Assembly (NCBI GenBank): GCA_014155875.1
Contig: JACEFZ010011366.1
Span: forward strand, 178,552 to 242,551
Source: Cepaea nemoralis
Taxonomy: Eukaryota > Mollusca > Gastropoda > Stylommatophora > Helicidae
Length of the DNA: 64,000 nt
Reading direction: 5' to 3'
Shown here: positions 34,430-46,900 of the stretch, piece after piece
Numbering within the stretch: the stretch's first letter is position 1
Layout: each line of letters begins with the position of its first letter
Notes under the pieces: model-generated
Seen by the model: the letters and a program-made list of their open reading frames with translations, nothing else
What the model was told of the DNA's origin: nothing
The model's database searches: none
Translations under genes and position numbers: made by a program

Positions 34430-37146
34430 CAGTGTTGTGTTTAAACAAAGACGACATCACGTAACTACTGAAATATACTGTTTTCAACATCAGTGTTGTG
34501 TTTAAACAAAGACGACATCAAGTCACTACTGAAATATACTGTTTTCAACATCAGTGTTGTGTTTAAACAAAGACGACATCAAGTCACTACTGAAATATAC
34601 TGTTTTCAACATCAGTGTTGTGTTTAAACAAAAACGACATCAAGTCACTACTGAAATATACTGTTTTCAACATCAGTGTTGTGTTTAAACAAAGACGCCA
34701 TCATATATTCACTACTGGAATATACTGTTTTCAACATCAGTGTTGTGTTTAAACATAGACGACATCAAGTCACTACTGGAATATACTGTTTTCAACATCA
34801 GTGTTGTGTTTAAACAAAGACGCCATCAAGTCACTACTGGAATATACTGTTTTCAACATCAGTGTTGTGTTTAAACAAAGACGCCATCAAGTCACTACTG
34901 GAATATACTGTTTTCAACATCAGTGTTGTGTTTAAACAAAGACGCCATCAAGTCACTACTGGAATATACTGTTTTCAACATCAGTGTTGTGTTTAAACAA
35001 AGACGCCATCAAGTCACTACTGGAATATACTGTTTTCAACATCAGTGTGTGTTTAAACAAAGACGCCATCAAGTCACTACTGGAATATACTGTTTTCAAC
35101 ATCAGTGTTGTGTTTAAACAAAGACGCCATCAAGTCACTACTGGAATATACTGTTTTCAACATCAGTGTTGTGTTTAACAAAGACGACCATCAAGTCACT
35201 ACTGGAATACACTGTTTTCAACATCAGTGTGTGTTTAAACAAAGACGCCATCATATATTCACTACTGGAATATACTGTTTTCAACATCAGTGTTGTGTTT
35301 TAAACAAAAGACGACATCAAGTCACTACTGGAATACACTGTTTCAACATCAGTGTTGTGTTTAAACAAAGACGCCATCATATATTCACTACTGGAATATA
35401 CTGTTTTCAACATCAGTGTTGTGTTTAAACAAAGACGCCATCAAGTCACTACTGGAATACACTGTTTTCAACATCAGTGTTGTGTTTAAACAAAGACGCC
35501 ATCATATATTCACTACTGGAATATACTGTTTTCAACATCAGTGTTGTGTTTAAACAAAGACGCCATCAAGTCACTACTGGAATATACTGTTTTCAACATC
35601 AGTGTTGTGTTTAAACAAAGACGCCATCAAGTCACTACTGGAATATATTGTTTTCAACATCAGTGTTGTGTTAAACAAAGACGACATCAAGTCACTACTG
35701 GAATATATGGTTTTCAACATCAGTGTTGTGTTAAACAAAGACGACATCATAGTCACTAATGGAATATATTGTTTTCAACATCAGTGTTGTGTTTAACAAA
35801 AGACGCCATCAAGTCACTACTGGAATATATGTTTTCAACATCAGTGTTGTGTTAAACAAAGACGACCATCAAGTCACTACTGGAATATATTGTTTTTCAA
35901 CATCAAGTGTTGTGTTTAAACAAAAGGACGCACATCATATTTCACTACTGGAATATACTGTTTTCAACATCATGTTGTGTTTAAACAAGACGACATCAAG
36001 TCACTACTGGAATATATTTTTTTCAACATCAGTGTTGTGTTTAAACAAGACGGCCATCATAGTCACTACTGGAATATACGGTTTTCAACATCAGTGTTGT
36101 GTTTAAACAAAGACGACATCAAGTCACTACTACTGGAATATATTGTTTCAACATCAGTGTTGTGTTTAAACAAAGACGCCATCAAGTCACTACTGGAATA
36201 TAGTGTTTTCACATCAGTGTTGTGTTTAAACAAAGACGCCATCAAGTCACTACTGGAATATACTGTTTTCAACATCAGTGTTGTGTTTAAACAAAGACGC
36301 CATCATATATTCACTACTGGAATATACTGTTTTCAACATCAGTGTTGTGTTTAAACAAAGACGCCATCAAGTCACTACTGGAATATACTGTTTCAACATC
36401 AGTGTTGTGTTTAAACAAAGACGACCATCAAGTTCACTACTGAATATACTGTTTTCAAACATCAGTGTTGTGTTTAAACAAAGGACGACATCAAGTCACT
36501 ACTGGAAATATACTGTTTTCAACATCAGTGTTGTGTTTAAACAAAGACGCCATCAAGTCTCTACTGGAATATATTGTTTTCAACATCAGTGTTGTGTTTA
36601 AACAAAGACGCCATCATATATTCACTACTGGAATATACTGTTTTCAACATCAGTGTTGTGTTTTAAACAAAGACGCCATCAAGTCACTACTGGAATATAC
36701 TGTTTTCAACATCAGTGTTGTGTTTAAACAAAGACGCCATCAAGTCACTACTGGAATATACTGTTTTCAACATCAGTGTTGTGTTTAAACAAGACGCCAT
36801 CAAGTCACTACTGGAATATACTGTTTTCAACCTCAGTGTTGTGTTTTAAACAAAGACGCCATCAAGTTCACTACTGGAATATACTGTTTTCAACATCAGT
36901 GTTGTGTTTAAACAAAGGACGCCATCAAGTCCTACTGGAATATACTGTTTTCAACATCAGTGTTGTGTTTAAACAAAGACGCCATCAAGTCACTACTGGA
37001 ATATACTGTTTTCAACATCAGTGTTGTGTTTAAACAAAGACGCCATCAAGTCACTACTGGAATATACTGTTTTCAACATCAGTGTTGTGTTTAAACAAAG
37101 ACGCCATCAAGTCACTACTGAAATATACTGTTTTCAACATCAGTGT
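34430..37146. repeat. 61-bp minisatellite, about 44 copies
   Basis: The unit contains CATCAGTGTTGTGTTTAAAC, AAAGACGCCATCAAGTCACT and ACTGGAATATACTGTTTTCA. The flanks (34.4-35.1 kb, end at 37.1 kb) are regular. The block from about 35.2 to 37.0 kb has many one-base indels. Confidence 0.95.
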
Positions 37147-37149
37147 TGA

Positions 37150-37420
37150 AGATGAACATTTTATATCAGCTTTATTATCATCATCATTTGTTATGCCGAC
37201 AGGCGTGGACGATCATGGTTTGCCATCCCACACCGTCACCAGAGTCTCGAATCAGGTCTGTGTTCTTGTCCCGACTATGCCTTGCTGTCAAATCATCAAG
37301 GTATTTATTCCTCTGTTTTCCTCTTGCTATCTTCCCGTCTAGCTGGCCAGTTGTCGCCAAAGTTTGTTAATTTCTCCTCATAACATGTCCAAAATAATAT
37401 CAACTTCAGTATCTCAGTTA
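37150..37420 (-). mobile_element. RTE-like LINE 3' fragment, minus strand
   Basis: Minus-strand pieces FWTCYEEKLTNFGDNWPARR then EDSKRKTEE correspond to the FGHVMRRE-x-LENxVTTGKIEGKR region. The tail is ATGATGATGATAATAAAG. It sits between exon F and the 61-bp array. Confidence 0.7.
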
Positions 37421-37438
37421 ATCTCGTTTTTGTCTTAC

Positions 37439-37512
37439 CTCTGATATACACTTTAGTGACTGCCTCAATCAACCCAAATTTATTCTCAGCCACACATTTC
37501 AAATCAAAATGC
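37439..37512 (-). CDS. Exon F: C-terminal part of Ig-2
   Basis: This is a short 74-nt exon, phase 2 to phase 1. The acceptor is TATTTTTGCAG followed by GCATTTTG; the donor is AGAG followed by GTAAGA. The peptide HFDLKCVAENKFG has the second Ig Cys in the classic C-x-A-x-N-x-x-G pattern, then strand G (EAVTKVYIR). It completes the Ig domain begun in exon E. An RTE-like LINE fragment lies about 20 bp past the donor, followed by the 61-bp array. Confidence 0.85.
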
Positions 37513-37885
37513 CTGCAAAAATACAAATATAATTATACATTAAAGAAATGGCAACCTTTGCCATTGTCTTTAAATATTATTGTGTCAATAAATTTCATGC
37601 GGGCATTGGTGGTGTTATGCTTTGTGGTACTTTTAATGGTGAGATGTTATTTGTATTAATTCTGTTGTTCTATTATTATTGACTACCTTGAGTACACACT
37701 CAAGCATCGCCTTTTAATAAGTTCGGTGTTTGGAGCAAATTTTGGGTCATGACTAGTAATAGTAATTTGAAGCCCATTGCGTAAGATATACTTATAACTT
37801 AACATTCCACCCCAGGTAAACATACAGATCACCAGAAGTTATTAATTTAGAAATACTGCAATGGAATATAAACAGTATGTTTTAC
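37513..37885. other. Intron, unique, nothing recognised
   Basis: AT-rich sequence upstream of exon F containing its polypyrimidine tract; no element seen. Confidence 0.6.
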
Positions 37886-37887
37886 TT

Positions 37888-38425
37888 TATCTGGTGACAT
37901 CCTCTCGGTAGATTTGAACTTTCAGCTTGGTTGCATCCTCTCTGTAGATGTGAACATCCAGCTGTGGTGACATCCTCTCTGTGGATGTGAACATCCAGCT
38001 GTGGTGACATCCTCTCTGTAGATGTGAACATCCAGCTGTGGTGACATCCTCTCTGTGGATGTGAACATCCAGCTGTGGTGACATCCTCTCTGTAGATGTG
38101 AACATCCAGCTGTGGTGACATTCTCTCTGTGGATGTGAACATCCAGCTGTGGTGACATCCTCTCTGTGGATGTGAATATCCAGCTATGATTGTAACCTCT
38201 CTGTAGATGTGAACGTCCAGCTGTGGTTACATCCTCTCTGTAGATGTTGACTTCCAGCTGTGGTTACATCCTCTCTGTAGATGTTGACTTCCAGCTGTGG
38301 TTACATCCTCTCTGTAGATGTTGACTTCCAGCTGTGGTTACATCCTCTGTATAGATGTGAACGTCCAGCTGTGGTTACATCCTCTGTGTAGATGTGAACT
38401 TCCAGCTGTGGTGACATCCTCTCTA
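37888..38425. repeat. 37-bp minisatellite, left block
   Basis: About fifteen copies of TCTCTGTAGATGTGAACATC plus CAGCTGTGGTGACATCC. The array is interrupted by the Penelope-like fragment and resumes at 39365. Confidence 0.92.
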
Positions 38426-39364
38426 TAGATATCCCGGTAGGCTCCCGGTGCTCTACAGGAGGTATGTCGATGACTGTCTTGGTGTTTCAGACATGCCCTT
38501 GTCTGATCTCCAGTACTTCATTGCCTTTTCTCTGACTTTCATCCCAGCATCAGAATCACCTCCACTATTTCTTCGTTGGCTGTCAATTTCTTAGATCTAA
38601 CAGTCTCTTTAGGTTCCGCTGGTCTATGCGCGATGGCTTAATATAAACCAACTGACTCGCATTCATTCCTTCTCTATATCTCCTACCATCCTCCCTCGTA
38701 TAAGGGTTCTATTCCTTTCTCATGACTTTTACGTCTCCGACGGCTTTGCCAGGATAATAACGACTTCCATCAAAAAGCCCTCGAATTGTTGAATTTCTTT
38801 CACCTACGTGGCTATCCTGAGAATGTTCTGTCTACAGGTCTTCACCGCTGCCAGACCATCAGTTGTGCCGAGGCTTTCTCCTCCAGGCTGAATCTACAAA
38901 GTAATAAACCTATACTTTCACTAACCTACCATCCCCATAATATTGCTGCTAAGAATATTTTTATGAGGCCCCTATCCATTTTACATGCAGACCCAGTCAC
39001 TCGAGATATCTTCTCAGAGGCTCCCTGGTGGCGTACAGGCGGGATCGCAACCTCAGGGATGTGCTGGTCCATAGCAGTCTGCTACAACCTCACAAGTCTC
39101 TTCCTGGCACGGTGGCTTTTCTTCGATCGCGTTGTAAGACCTGCCCACATGTACTTCAAACCCAGAGTCTGGCATTCCCTACGTCGACTTTCCACATCCG
39201 TGAGGGTTTCTCATGCACGCGTCGCAACGTTATCTGTGCGATTATCTGCACACGTTGTGACATGAGATATATCGGGATGTCAGGTCTACGATTGGCTGAC
39301 AGATTTAGACAACACCTGCCTAATATCACCAGTGGTGCCCAGAAACCAGTATCAGCCAACTTTC
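38426..39364 (+). mobile_element. Penelope-like element fragment (Neptune type)
   Basis: Plus-strand pieces in shifting frames match the end of a Penelope-like RT: LYRRYVDDCLGVSDMP (the YVDD catalytic box), then LTYHPHNIAAKNIFMRPLSI, ADPVTRDIFSEAP and AYRRDRNLRDVLVHSS. A C-terminal GIY-YIG nuclease follows: RNVICAIICTRCDMRYIGMS and LADRFRQHLPNI. The first Tyr of GIY is replaced (VIC). At least one frameshift lies near 39020 and stops occur near 38640. It is embedded in the 37-bp minisatellite. Confidence 0.82.
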
Positions 39365-39555
39365 AGCTCTGGTGACATTCTCTCTGTAGATGTGAAATTC
39401 CAGCTCTGTTGACATCCTCTCTATATATGTGACCTTTTAGCTGTGGTTGCATCCTCTCTATATATGTGAACTTCCAGCTGTGGTGACATCCTCTCTGTAT
39501 ATGTGAACTTCCAGCTGTGGTGACATCCTCTCTGTAGATGTCAGCTTCCAGCTTT
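39365..39555. repeat. 37-bp minisatellite, right block
   Basis: Continuation of the array at 37888-38425 with more diverged units (CCAGCTGTGGTGACATCCTC). Confidence 0.88.
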
Positions 39556-39898
39556 GTCTACTTTTCAGGGCACGGGTGATCTAAGTACATCTGATTTAGG
39601 GAGTTGCAACTCAGTTCTCCTGAGGATTCCCTTCCAACCAACCCAACTTAAAGCAATAAATCAACACACCATACCCAACCAACTACATTCAAACCATTCA
39701 ACCAACACACCTTACTAACCACTCAATCAAATAATCAAATAATTAACCCAGCCTAAAGCAATCAATCAACAAACAATACCAACCACTCAACCAACTCAAT
39801 CCAAACCAATCAGCCAACATACCAACCAACAACCTAACCAACCACCCATCCATGTAATGCACCATGCCAATTCAAAAAGTATTCAGAGTTAAAAGTAC
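39556..39898. other. Intron, CAAC-rich low complexity
   Basis: Degenerate CCAACCAACT and AATCAATCAACA repeats between 39640 and 39850; no element end seen. Confidence 0.6.
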
Positions 39899-40082
39899 TT
39901 GGAGGCTATCCTTTCAGCAAACTCAGCACTGCCTGCAGCAGACACCACCAGAGCGTTGTTCTTGTACCAGCTGACCAATGGCACAGGGCTTCCTGCGGCG
40001 CTGCACCCCAATCGGACATCACTCCCATGTCCAACCAGCAGTGTTTCTGGGAGTCTCTCGTTGAAGCTCGGGGCTTGAGGCT
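39899..40082 (-). CDS. Exon E: N-terminal part of Ig-2
   Basis: This is a 184-nt exon, phase 1 to phase 2. The acceptor is TTTTCTTCAG followed by AGCCTC; the donor is CCAA followed by GTACTT, which is weaker than its neighbours. The peptide has DVRLGCSAAG (first Cys) and PVPLVSWYKNN (core Trp). The second Cys is missing from this exon and is supplied by exon F, to which it joins as a Lys codon (AA plus G). This confirms that E and F encode one Ig domain interrupted by a phase-2 intron. Confidence 0.85.
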
Positions 40083-40289
40083 CTGAAGAAAAGAACTCTT
40101 CTTGATGTTGAATGATCATGAGGATGTGTGCAATGGAGTGTTATTTAGATGATGATAGGAGATAGTGGTAGAAAGATGCATTTTATACGTAAAGTGGACG
40201 ACCTGAAACTGAAGATGAGTTTACTAATACGACTGGTGAAGAATTGAATCCACTGTTTGTGTGATATATAACAATGGAGGTTCAGGTGA

Positions 40290-41170
40290 AATGTCAAGGT
40301 AAGACTTGAGCTGGTCGAATATAACAATAGAGGCTCAGGTGTAGATCACAAGATAAGACTTGAGCTGGTCAAATATAACAATAGAGGTTCAGATGTAGAT
40401 AACTAGATAAGACTTGAGCTGGTCAAAGATAACAATAGAGGTTCAGGTGTAAATCACAAGATAAGACTTGAGCTGGTGAAAGATAACAATAGAGGTGCAG
40501 ATGTAAATCACAAAAAAAGACTTGAGCTGGTCAAAGATAACAACAGAGGTTCAGGTGTAGAAAACAAGATAAGACTTGAGCTGGTCAAAGATAACAATAG
40601 AGGTTCAGGTGTAAATCATAATATAAGACTTGAGCTGGTCAAAGATAACATTATAGGTTCAGGTGTAGATAACAAGATAAGACTTGAGCTGGTCAAAGAT
40701 AACAATAGAGGTGCAGGTTTAGATCACAAGATAAGCCTTGAGTTGTCAATGATAACAATAGAGGTTCAGATGTAGATCACAAGATAAGACTTGAGCTGGC
40801 CAAAGATAACAATAGAGGTTCAGGTGTAGATCACAAGATAAGACGAGTTGTCATTGATAACAATAGAGGTTCACATGTACATCACAAGATAAGACTTGAG
40901 CTGGTCAAAGATAACAATAGAGGTTCAGGTGTAGATCACAAGATAAGACTTGAGCTAGTCAAAGATAACAATAGAGGTTCAGTTGTAGATCACAAGATAA
41001 GACTTGAGTTGTCAATGATATCAATAGAGGTTCAGATGTAGATCAGAAGATAAGACTTGAGCTGGTCAAAGATAACAATAGAGGTTCACGTGTAGATCAC
41101 AGGATAAGACTTGAGCTGGTCAAAGATAACAATAGAGGTTCAGGTGTTGATCACAAGATAAATCTTGGTC
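40290..41170. repeat. 54-bp minisatellite, about sixteen copies
   Basis: The unit contains AAGATAAGACTTGAGCTGGT and CAAAGATAACAATAGAGGTT. 54 is divisible by three, so repeat-coded open frames appear. Confidence 0.93.
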
Positions 41171-42255
41171 ACATATACAATGAAGAGAATACGTAAACAA
41201 TGGAGTATCATAGCGGTGACAGTGTTTGCCTCAGACTAATACATTCACAGCGTAGACTTTTGGCTTTATTTACAACATACAGAATGGATGGTATTATCCC
41301 TACTGATCTTGGGATAGCGTATCTGATATCTAGTTTTCTCAGACAAGGGCTAAAAAATATGAGGTGCCGTGTGCATGTCAACATCTGCCAGCAGTTGGAC
41401 ATGGAAAAGATCAAGCTCGATAGGTAACTGTCCTGGAAATATTTCAGATGACATTAGAGAACCCACCCACAAATGGCTATTTATAGCATTTATGAATGTG
41501 GTATGCACGCATTGTAATCCTGACCAGTGCTGCAGAGTTCATGCACATCGCAGAACATCCATATCTCCTTGTGTGGTCTATGGGAGGAGACTAATGCACT
41601 TATGAAGATGTCTTTGGGCAATGAAAGTGATCCTTACTCAATATCAAACTAAGGTTGCATGTACAATGGTAGAGCACTGACATGAAGGTTTCTGTGGAAA
41701 AGACAGGTTTGTGAAAATCATCAAGAGATAGGTTGGACACATGCTGTCTGGGTACGCTGAACTTTCAGGACACAAATTATGAACCTCATCAAGAGATGGG
41801 CTAGACAAATTCTGTGAGCCTTGCGGTGTCGAGGTGAAATATAAACAGCGGGCACTCTCCCTTTGTTTATACTTCACCTCGCTACCGGAAGGTACAAGAG
41901 GAACATGATGAGTTGAGATGAGACGTTTAGGATAACACCAAAATACTAATCTCATAATATTTGAAAATGTTGGCTAAGAAAAGTGAACAAGTTTGTTATC
42001 TAGTAATTCACATTTCTTCCTGTTCATCTTATTCTTTTGTTCTTATTCCTCTTCTCTCTTCTTCCTTCCCTGACTATTTCTCCTCACCTCCTCTTTATTC
42101 TTCTCTTTTACCAACTCCAGTGCTTCTCCCCTCCTTCTACCTCTGCATATTAACTCCCCTTTGCGCATATGCAGTCACATGGACCTACAGGAAACGTACT
42201 TACAACTTACTGAATTTTAAAACAAAAACATGATGTGCTGATTGCTGTTCATAGA
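41171..42255. other. Intron, mostly unique, with a hairpin and a TC-rich tract
   Basis: Unassigned sequence. A 19-bp inverted pair lies at 41830-41881 and a pyrimidine-rich tract at 42015-42150. Short open frames have no recognisable domain. Confidence 0.5.
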
Positions 42256-42259
42256 ACAG

Positions 42260-42987
42260 TAATGAAGTACCTAGCAAAGTATACCACATACTATTATAAC
42301 AGATTACAACAACTGTCTCTGTGTTCACACCGCTGCTTACCTATCCTAAAGTATATCACATACTATTAAAACAGATTACAACAGCTGTCTCTGTGTTCAC
42401 ACTGCTGCTTACCTATCCTAAAGTATATCACATACTATTAAAACAGATTACAACAGCTGTCTCTGTGTTCACACTGCTGCTTACCTATCCTAAAGTATAT
42501 CACTTACTATTAAAACAGATTACAACAGCTGTCTCTGTGTTCACACTGCTGCTTACCTATCCTAAAGTATATCACAGACTATTATAGCAGATTACAACAA
42601 CTGTCTCTGTGTCCATACTGCTGCTTACCTATCCTAAAGTATATCACATACTATTAAAACAGATTACAACAACTGCTCTGTGTCCATACTGCTGCTTACC
42701 TATCCTAAAGTATATCACATACTATTAAAACAGATTACAACAGCTGTCTCTGTGTTCACACTGCTGCTTACCTATCCTAAAGTATATCACAGACTATTAA
42801 AACAGATTACAACAACTGTCTCTGTGTCCATACTGCTGCTTACCTATCCTAAAGTATATCACATACTATTAAAACAGATTACAACAACTGTCTCTGTGTC
42901 CACACTGCTGCTTACCTATCCTAAAGTATATCACATACTATTAAAACAGATTACAACAACTGTCTCTGTGTCCATATTGCTGCTTAC
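42260..42987. repeat. 72-bp array copying the exon D donor
   Basis: About ten copies containing GCTGCTTACCTATCCTAAAG and ATTAAAACAGATTACAACAG. On the minus strand each unit reads GGTAAGCAGCAGTGTGAACA, matching the true donor context GGTAAGCAGCAATATGGACA at exon D. Confidence 0.93.
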
Positions 42988-43266
42988 CTCTCTCAGGTCT
43001 GACAACAATGAGTTTTATCTGTTTGACTATGGTTTCAACACCATTATTAACTGTACATGTGAGAAGTGTTGTTTCCTCGACACTAGACAGCACAATTTCA
43101 TTCACTCCGTCGGCCGGTTTCCCATACGGTACATTGTCCTTGTACCACTGAACCACAGAATGAGGTGTTTCAGTTGCTTCACATGTCAGACTGGCTGTTT
43201 GTCCGGGGATCATCCGCAGCTCTTTAGGAACTGGGTCAAAAAATTGTGGGGTTGACCTCTCAGGTT
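42988..43266 (-). CDS. Exon D: complete Ig domain (Ig-1)
   Basis: This is a 279-nt exon coding 93 residues, phase 1 to phase 1, so one domain per exon. The acceptor is TTTCTCACAAG followed by AACCTGAG; the donor is AGAG followed by GTAAGC. Ig hallmarks are visible: ASLTCEAT (first Cys), VVQWYKDN (core Trp) and TTLLTCTVNN (second Cys). The spacing fits an I-set or V-like Ig domain. The second Cys is not preceded by the usual D-x-G-x-Y, so the F strand is divergent. The 72-bp tandem array directly downstream carries repeated copies of this donor. Confidence 0.85.
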
Positions 43267-43512
43267 CTTGTGAGAAACATAAGTGACATGTTTAACCAAG
43301 CAGACGATTGGCCAAATTAACTAACTGGAAAATCTCGTAAGCGGACATGCCAGTTTATTTCAAAACTCATACATTATCTTAAAATGTTCTAACTCTGTCT
43401 ATATAAGGCAACATAGCATTACTGCCTTGTCTAGTCCATACATGAGATACTATCTTGTAGTCTCTCTCTGTCTCTCTGTCTCTGTCTCTGTCTCTGTCTC
43501 TGTCTCTCTATT

Positions 43513-43606
<94 letters not shown>

Positions 43607-43984
43607 GCAAAGAAGAATAAATGGTCTTTCCCTCACTTAGTGAGACAACAAGTACAGACGTCCACATATCGTGCCCATGATGTTATCGGCATAGGCCCCC
43701 CCCCCCCATCACCCACGCCAACATGCCCAGTATATTCCCCTTCAGGCATGTTTCTCACTGATCCGGGTCGACTCAGCTTAACCTGGCTACCTGGAGATGT
43801 TTTGGGAAATAGATGCGGCTTACATCAGCCATTGAGTGAGTGTGGCCTGAAGTGATGAGGCTAGCAGCATAGATAACATGATGTCTTGAGATGCATCCTT
43901 TACTCTTTTTTACCGTACACTAGAAGTTAAAATATGACTATTGCAATGCGTAGACTACATTTGACACATGATTCACGTGGTACC
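43267..43984. other. Intron with (TC)n microsatellite
   Basis: A long TC-rich microsatellite occupies about 43460-43602 and a C-run lies near 43698. Otherwise unique; no element recognised. Confidence 0.7.
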
Positions 43985-46900
43985 AGACATGACCTTACCA
44001 GCTGACGTAGTGTTAGAGACATGACACCATGTATGAGATTACCAGCGGACGTAGTGTTAGAGACATGACACCATGTATGAGATTACCAGCGGACGTAGTG
44101 TTAGAGATATGACACCAGATATGAACTTACCAGCTGACGTAGTGTTAGAGACATGACACCATGTATGAGATTACCAGCGGACGTAGTGTTAGAGATATGA
44201 CACCAGATATGAGATTACCAGCGGACGTAGTGTTAGAGATATGACACCAGATATGAACTTACCAGCTGACGTAGTGTTAGACACATGACACCATATATGA
44301 GATTACCAGCGGACGTAGTGTTAGAGATATGACACCAGATATGAGATTACCAGCGGACGTAGTGTTAGAGATATGACACCAGATATGAGATTACCAGCGG
44401 ACGTAGTGTTAGAGATATGACACCAGATATGAGATTACCAGCGGACGTAGTGTTAGAGATATGACACCAGATATGAGATTACCAGCGGACGTAGTGTTAG
44501 ATACATGACACCAGATATGAGATTACCAGCGGACGTAGTGTTAGAGATATGACACCAGATATGAACTTACCAGCTGACGTAGTGTTAGAGATATGACACC
44601 AGATATGAACTTACCAGCTGACGTAGTGTTAGAGATATGACACCAGATATGAACTTACCAGCTGACGTAGTGTTAGAGATATGACACCATGTATGAGATT
44701 ACCAGCGGACGTAGTGTTAGAGATATGACACCATGTATGAGATTACCAGCGGACGTAAGTGTTAGAGACATGACACCATGTATGAGATTACCAGCGGACG
44801 TAGTGTTAGATACATGACACACCATGTATGAGATTACCAGCGGACGTAGTGTTAGAGACATGACACCATGTATGAGATTACCAGCGGACGTAGTGTTAGA
44901 TACATGACACCATGTATGAGATTACCAGCGGACGTAGTGTTAGAGACATGACACCATGTATGAGATTACCAGCGGACGTAGTGTTAGAGACATGACACCA
45001 TGTATGAGATTACCAGCGGACGTAGTGTTAGATACATGACACCATGTATGAGATTACCAGCGGACGTAGTGTTAGAGACATGACACCATATTTGAGATTA
45101 CCAGCGGACGTAGTGTTAAAGACATGACACCAGATATGAGATTACCAGCTGACGTAGTGTTAGACACATGACACCAGATATGAACTTACCAGCTGACGTA
45201 GTGTTAGAGATATGACAAAACTTACCAGCTGACGTAGTGTTAGAGATATGACACCAGATATGAACTTACCAGCTGACGTAGTGTTAGAGATATGACACCA
45301 GATATGAGATTACCAGCTTAAACACATGACACCATATATGAGATTACCAGCTTAGACACATGACACCATATATGAGATTACCAGCTTAGACACATGACAC
45401 CATGTATGAGATTACCAGCTTAGACACGTGACACCATGTATGAGATTACCAGCTTAGACACATGACACCATATATGAGATTACCAGCTTAGAAACATGGC
45501 ACCATATATGAGATTACCAGCTTAGACACATGACACCATGTATGAGATTACCAGCTTAGACACATGACACCATGCATGAGATTACCAGCTTAGACACATG
45601 ACACCATGTATGAGATTACCAGCTTAGACACATGACACCATATATCAGATAACCAGCTTAGACACATGACACCATGTATGAGATTACCAGCTTAGACACA
45701 TGACACCATATATGAGATTACCAGCTTAGACACATGACACCATGTATGAGATTACCAAATTAGACACATGACACCATATATGAGATTACCAGCTTAGACA
45801 CATGACACCATTTATGAGATTACCAGCTTAGACACATGACACCATATATGAGATTACCAGCTTAGACACATGACACCATATATGAGATTACCAGCTTAGA
45901 CACATGACACCATGTATGAGATTACCAGCTTAGACACATGACACCATGTATGAGATTACCAGCTTAGACACATGACACCATGTATGAGATTACCAGCTTA
46001 GACACATGACACCATATATGAGATTACCAGCTTAGACACATGACACCATGTATGAGATTACCAGATTAGACACGTGACACCATATATGAGATTACCAGAT
46101 TAGACACATGACACCATGTATGAGATTACCAGCTTAGACACATGACACCATATATGAGATTACCAGCTTAGACACATGGCACTATATATGAGATTACCAG
46201 CTTAGACACATGACACCATGTATGAGATTACCAGCTTAGACACATGACACCATGTATGAGATTACCAGCTTTGACACATTACACCATATATGAGATTACC
46301 AGCTTAGACACATGACACCATATATGAGATTACCTGCTTAGACACGTGACACCATGTATGAGATTACCAGCTTAGACACATGGCACCATATATGAGATTA
46401 CCAGCTTAGACACATGGCACCATATATGAGATTACCAGCTTAGACACATGACACCATATATGAGATTACCAGCTGACGTAGTGTTAGACACATGACACTA
46501 TATATGAGATTACCAGCTGACGTAGTGTTAGACACATGGCACTATATATGAGATTACCAGCTGACGTAGTGTTAGACACATGACACCAGATATGAACTTA
46601 CCAGCTGACGTATTGTTAGAGATATGACACCAGATATGAACTTACCAGCTGACGTAGTGTTAGAGATATGGCACCAGATATGAACTTACCAGCTGACGTA
46701 GTGTTAGAGATATGACACCAGATATGAGATTACCAGCTTAGACGCATGACACTATATATGAGATTACCAGCTTAGACACATGACACCATGTATGAGATTA
46801 CCAGCTTAGACACATGACACCATGTATGAGATTACCAGCACCAGCTTAGACACATGACACCATATATGAGATTACCAGCTTAGACACATGACACCATGTA

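Noticed and set aside
34923..37033. Repetitive open frames in the 61-bp array
   Set aside because: Products of the tandem repeat with frame changes at indels; no domain or start context.
41200..41605. Overlapping open frames on both strands
   Set aside because: No recognisable domain, no supportive splice context in the gene's phase chain, and frames of this size occur by chance.
43431..43667. Arg/Glu-repeat protein on the minus strand
   Set aside because: It is a translation of the (TC)n microsatellite.
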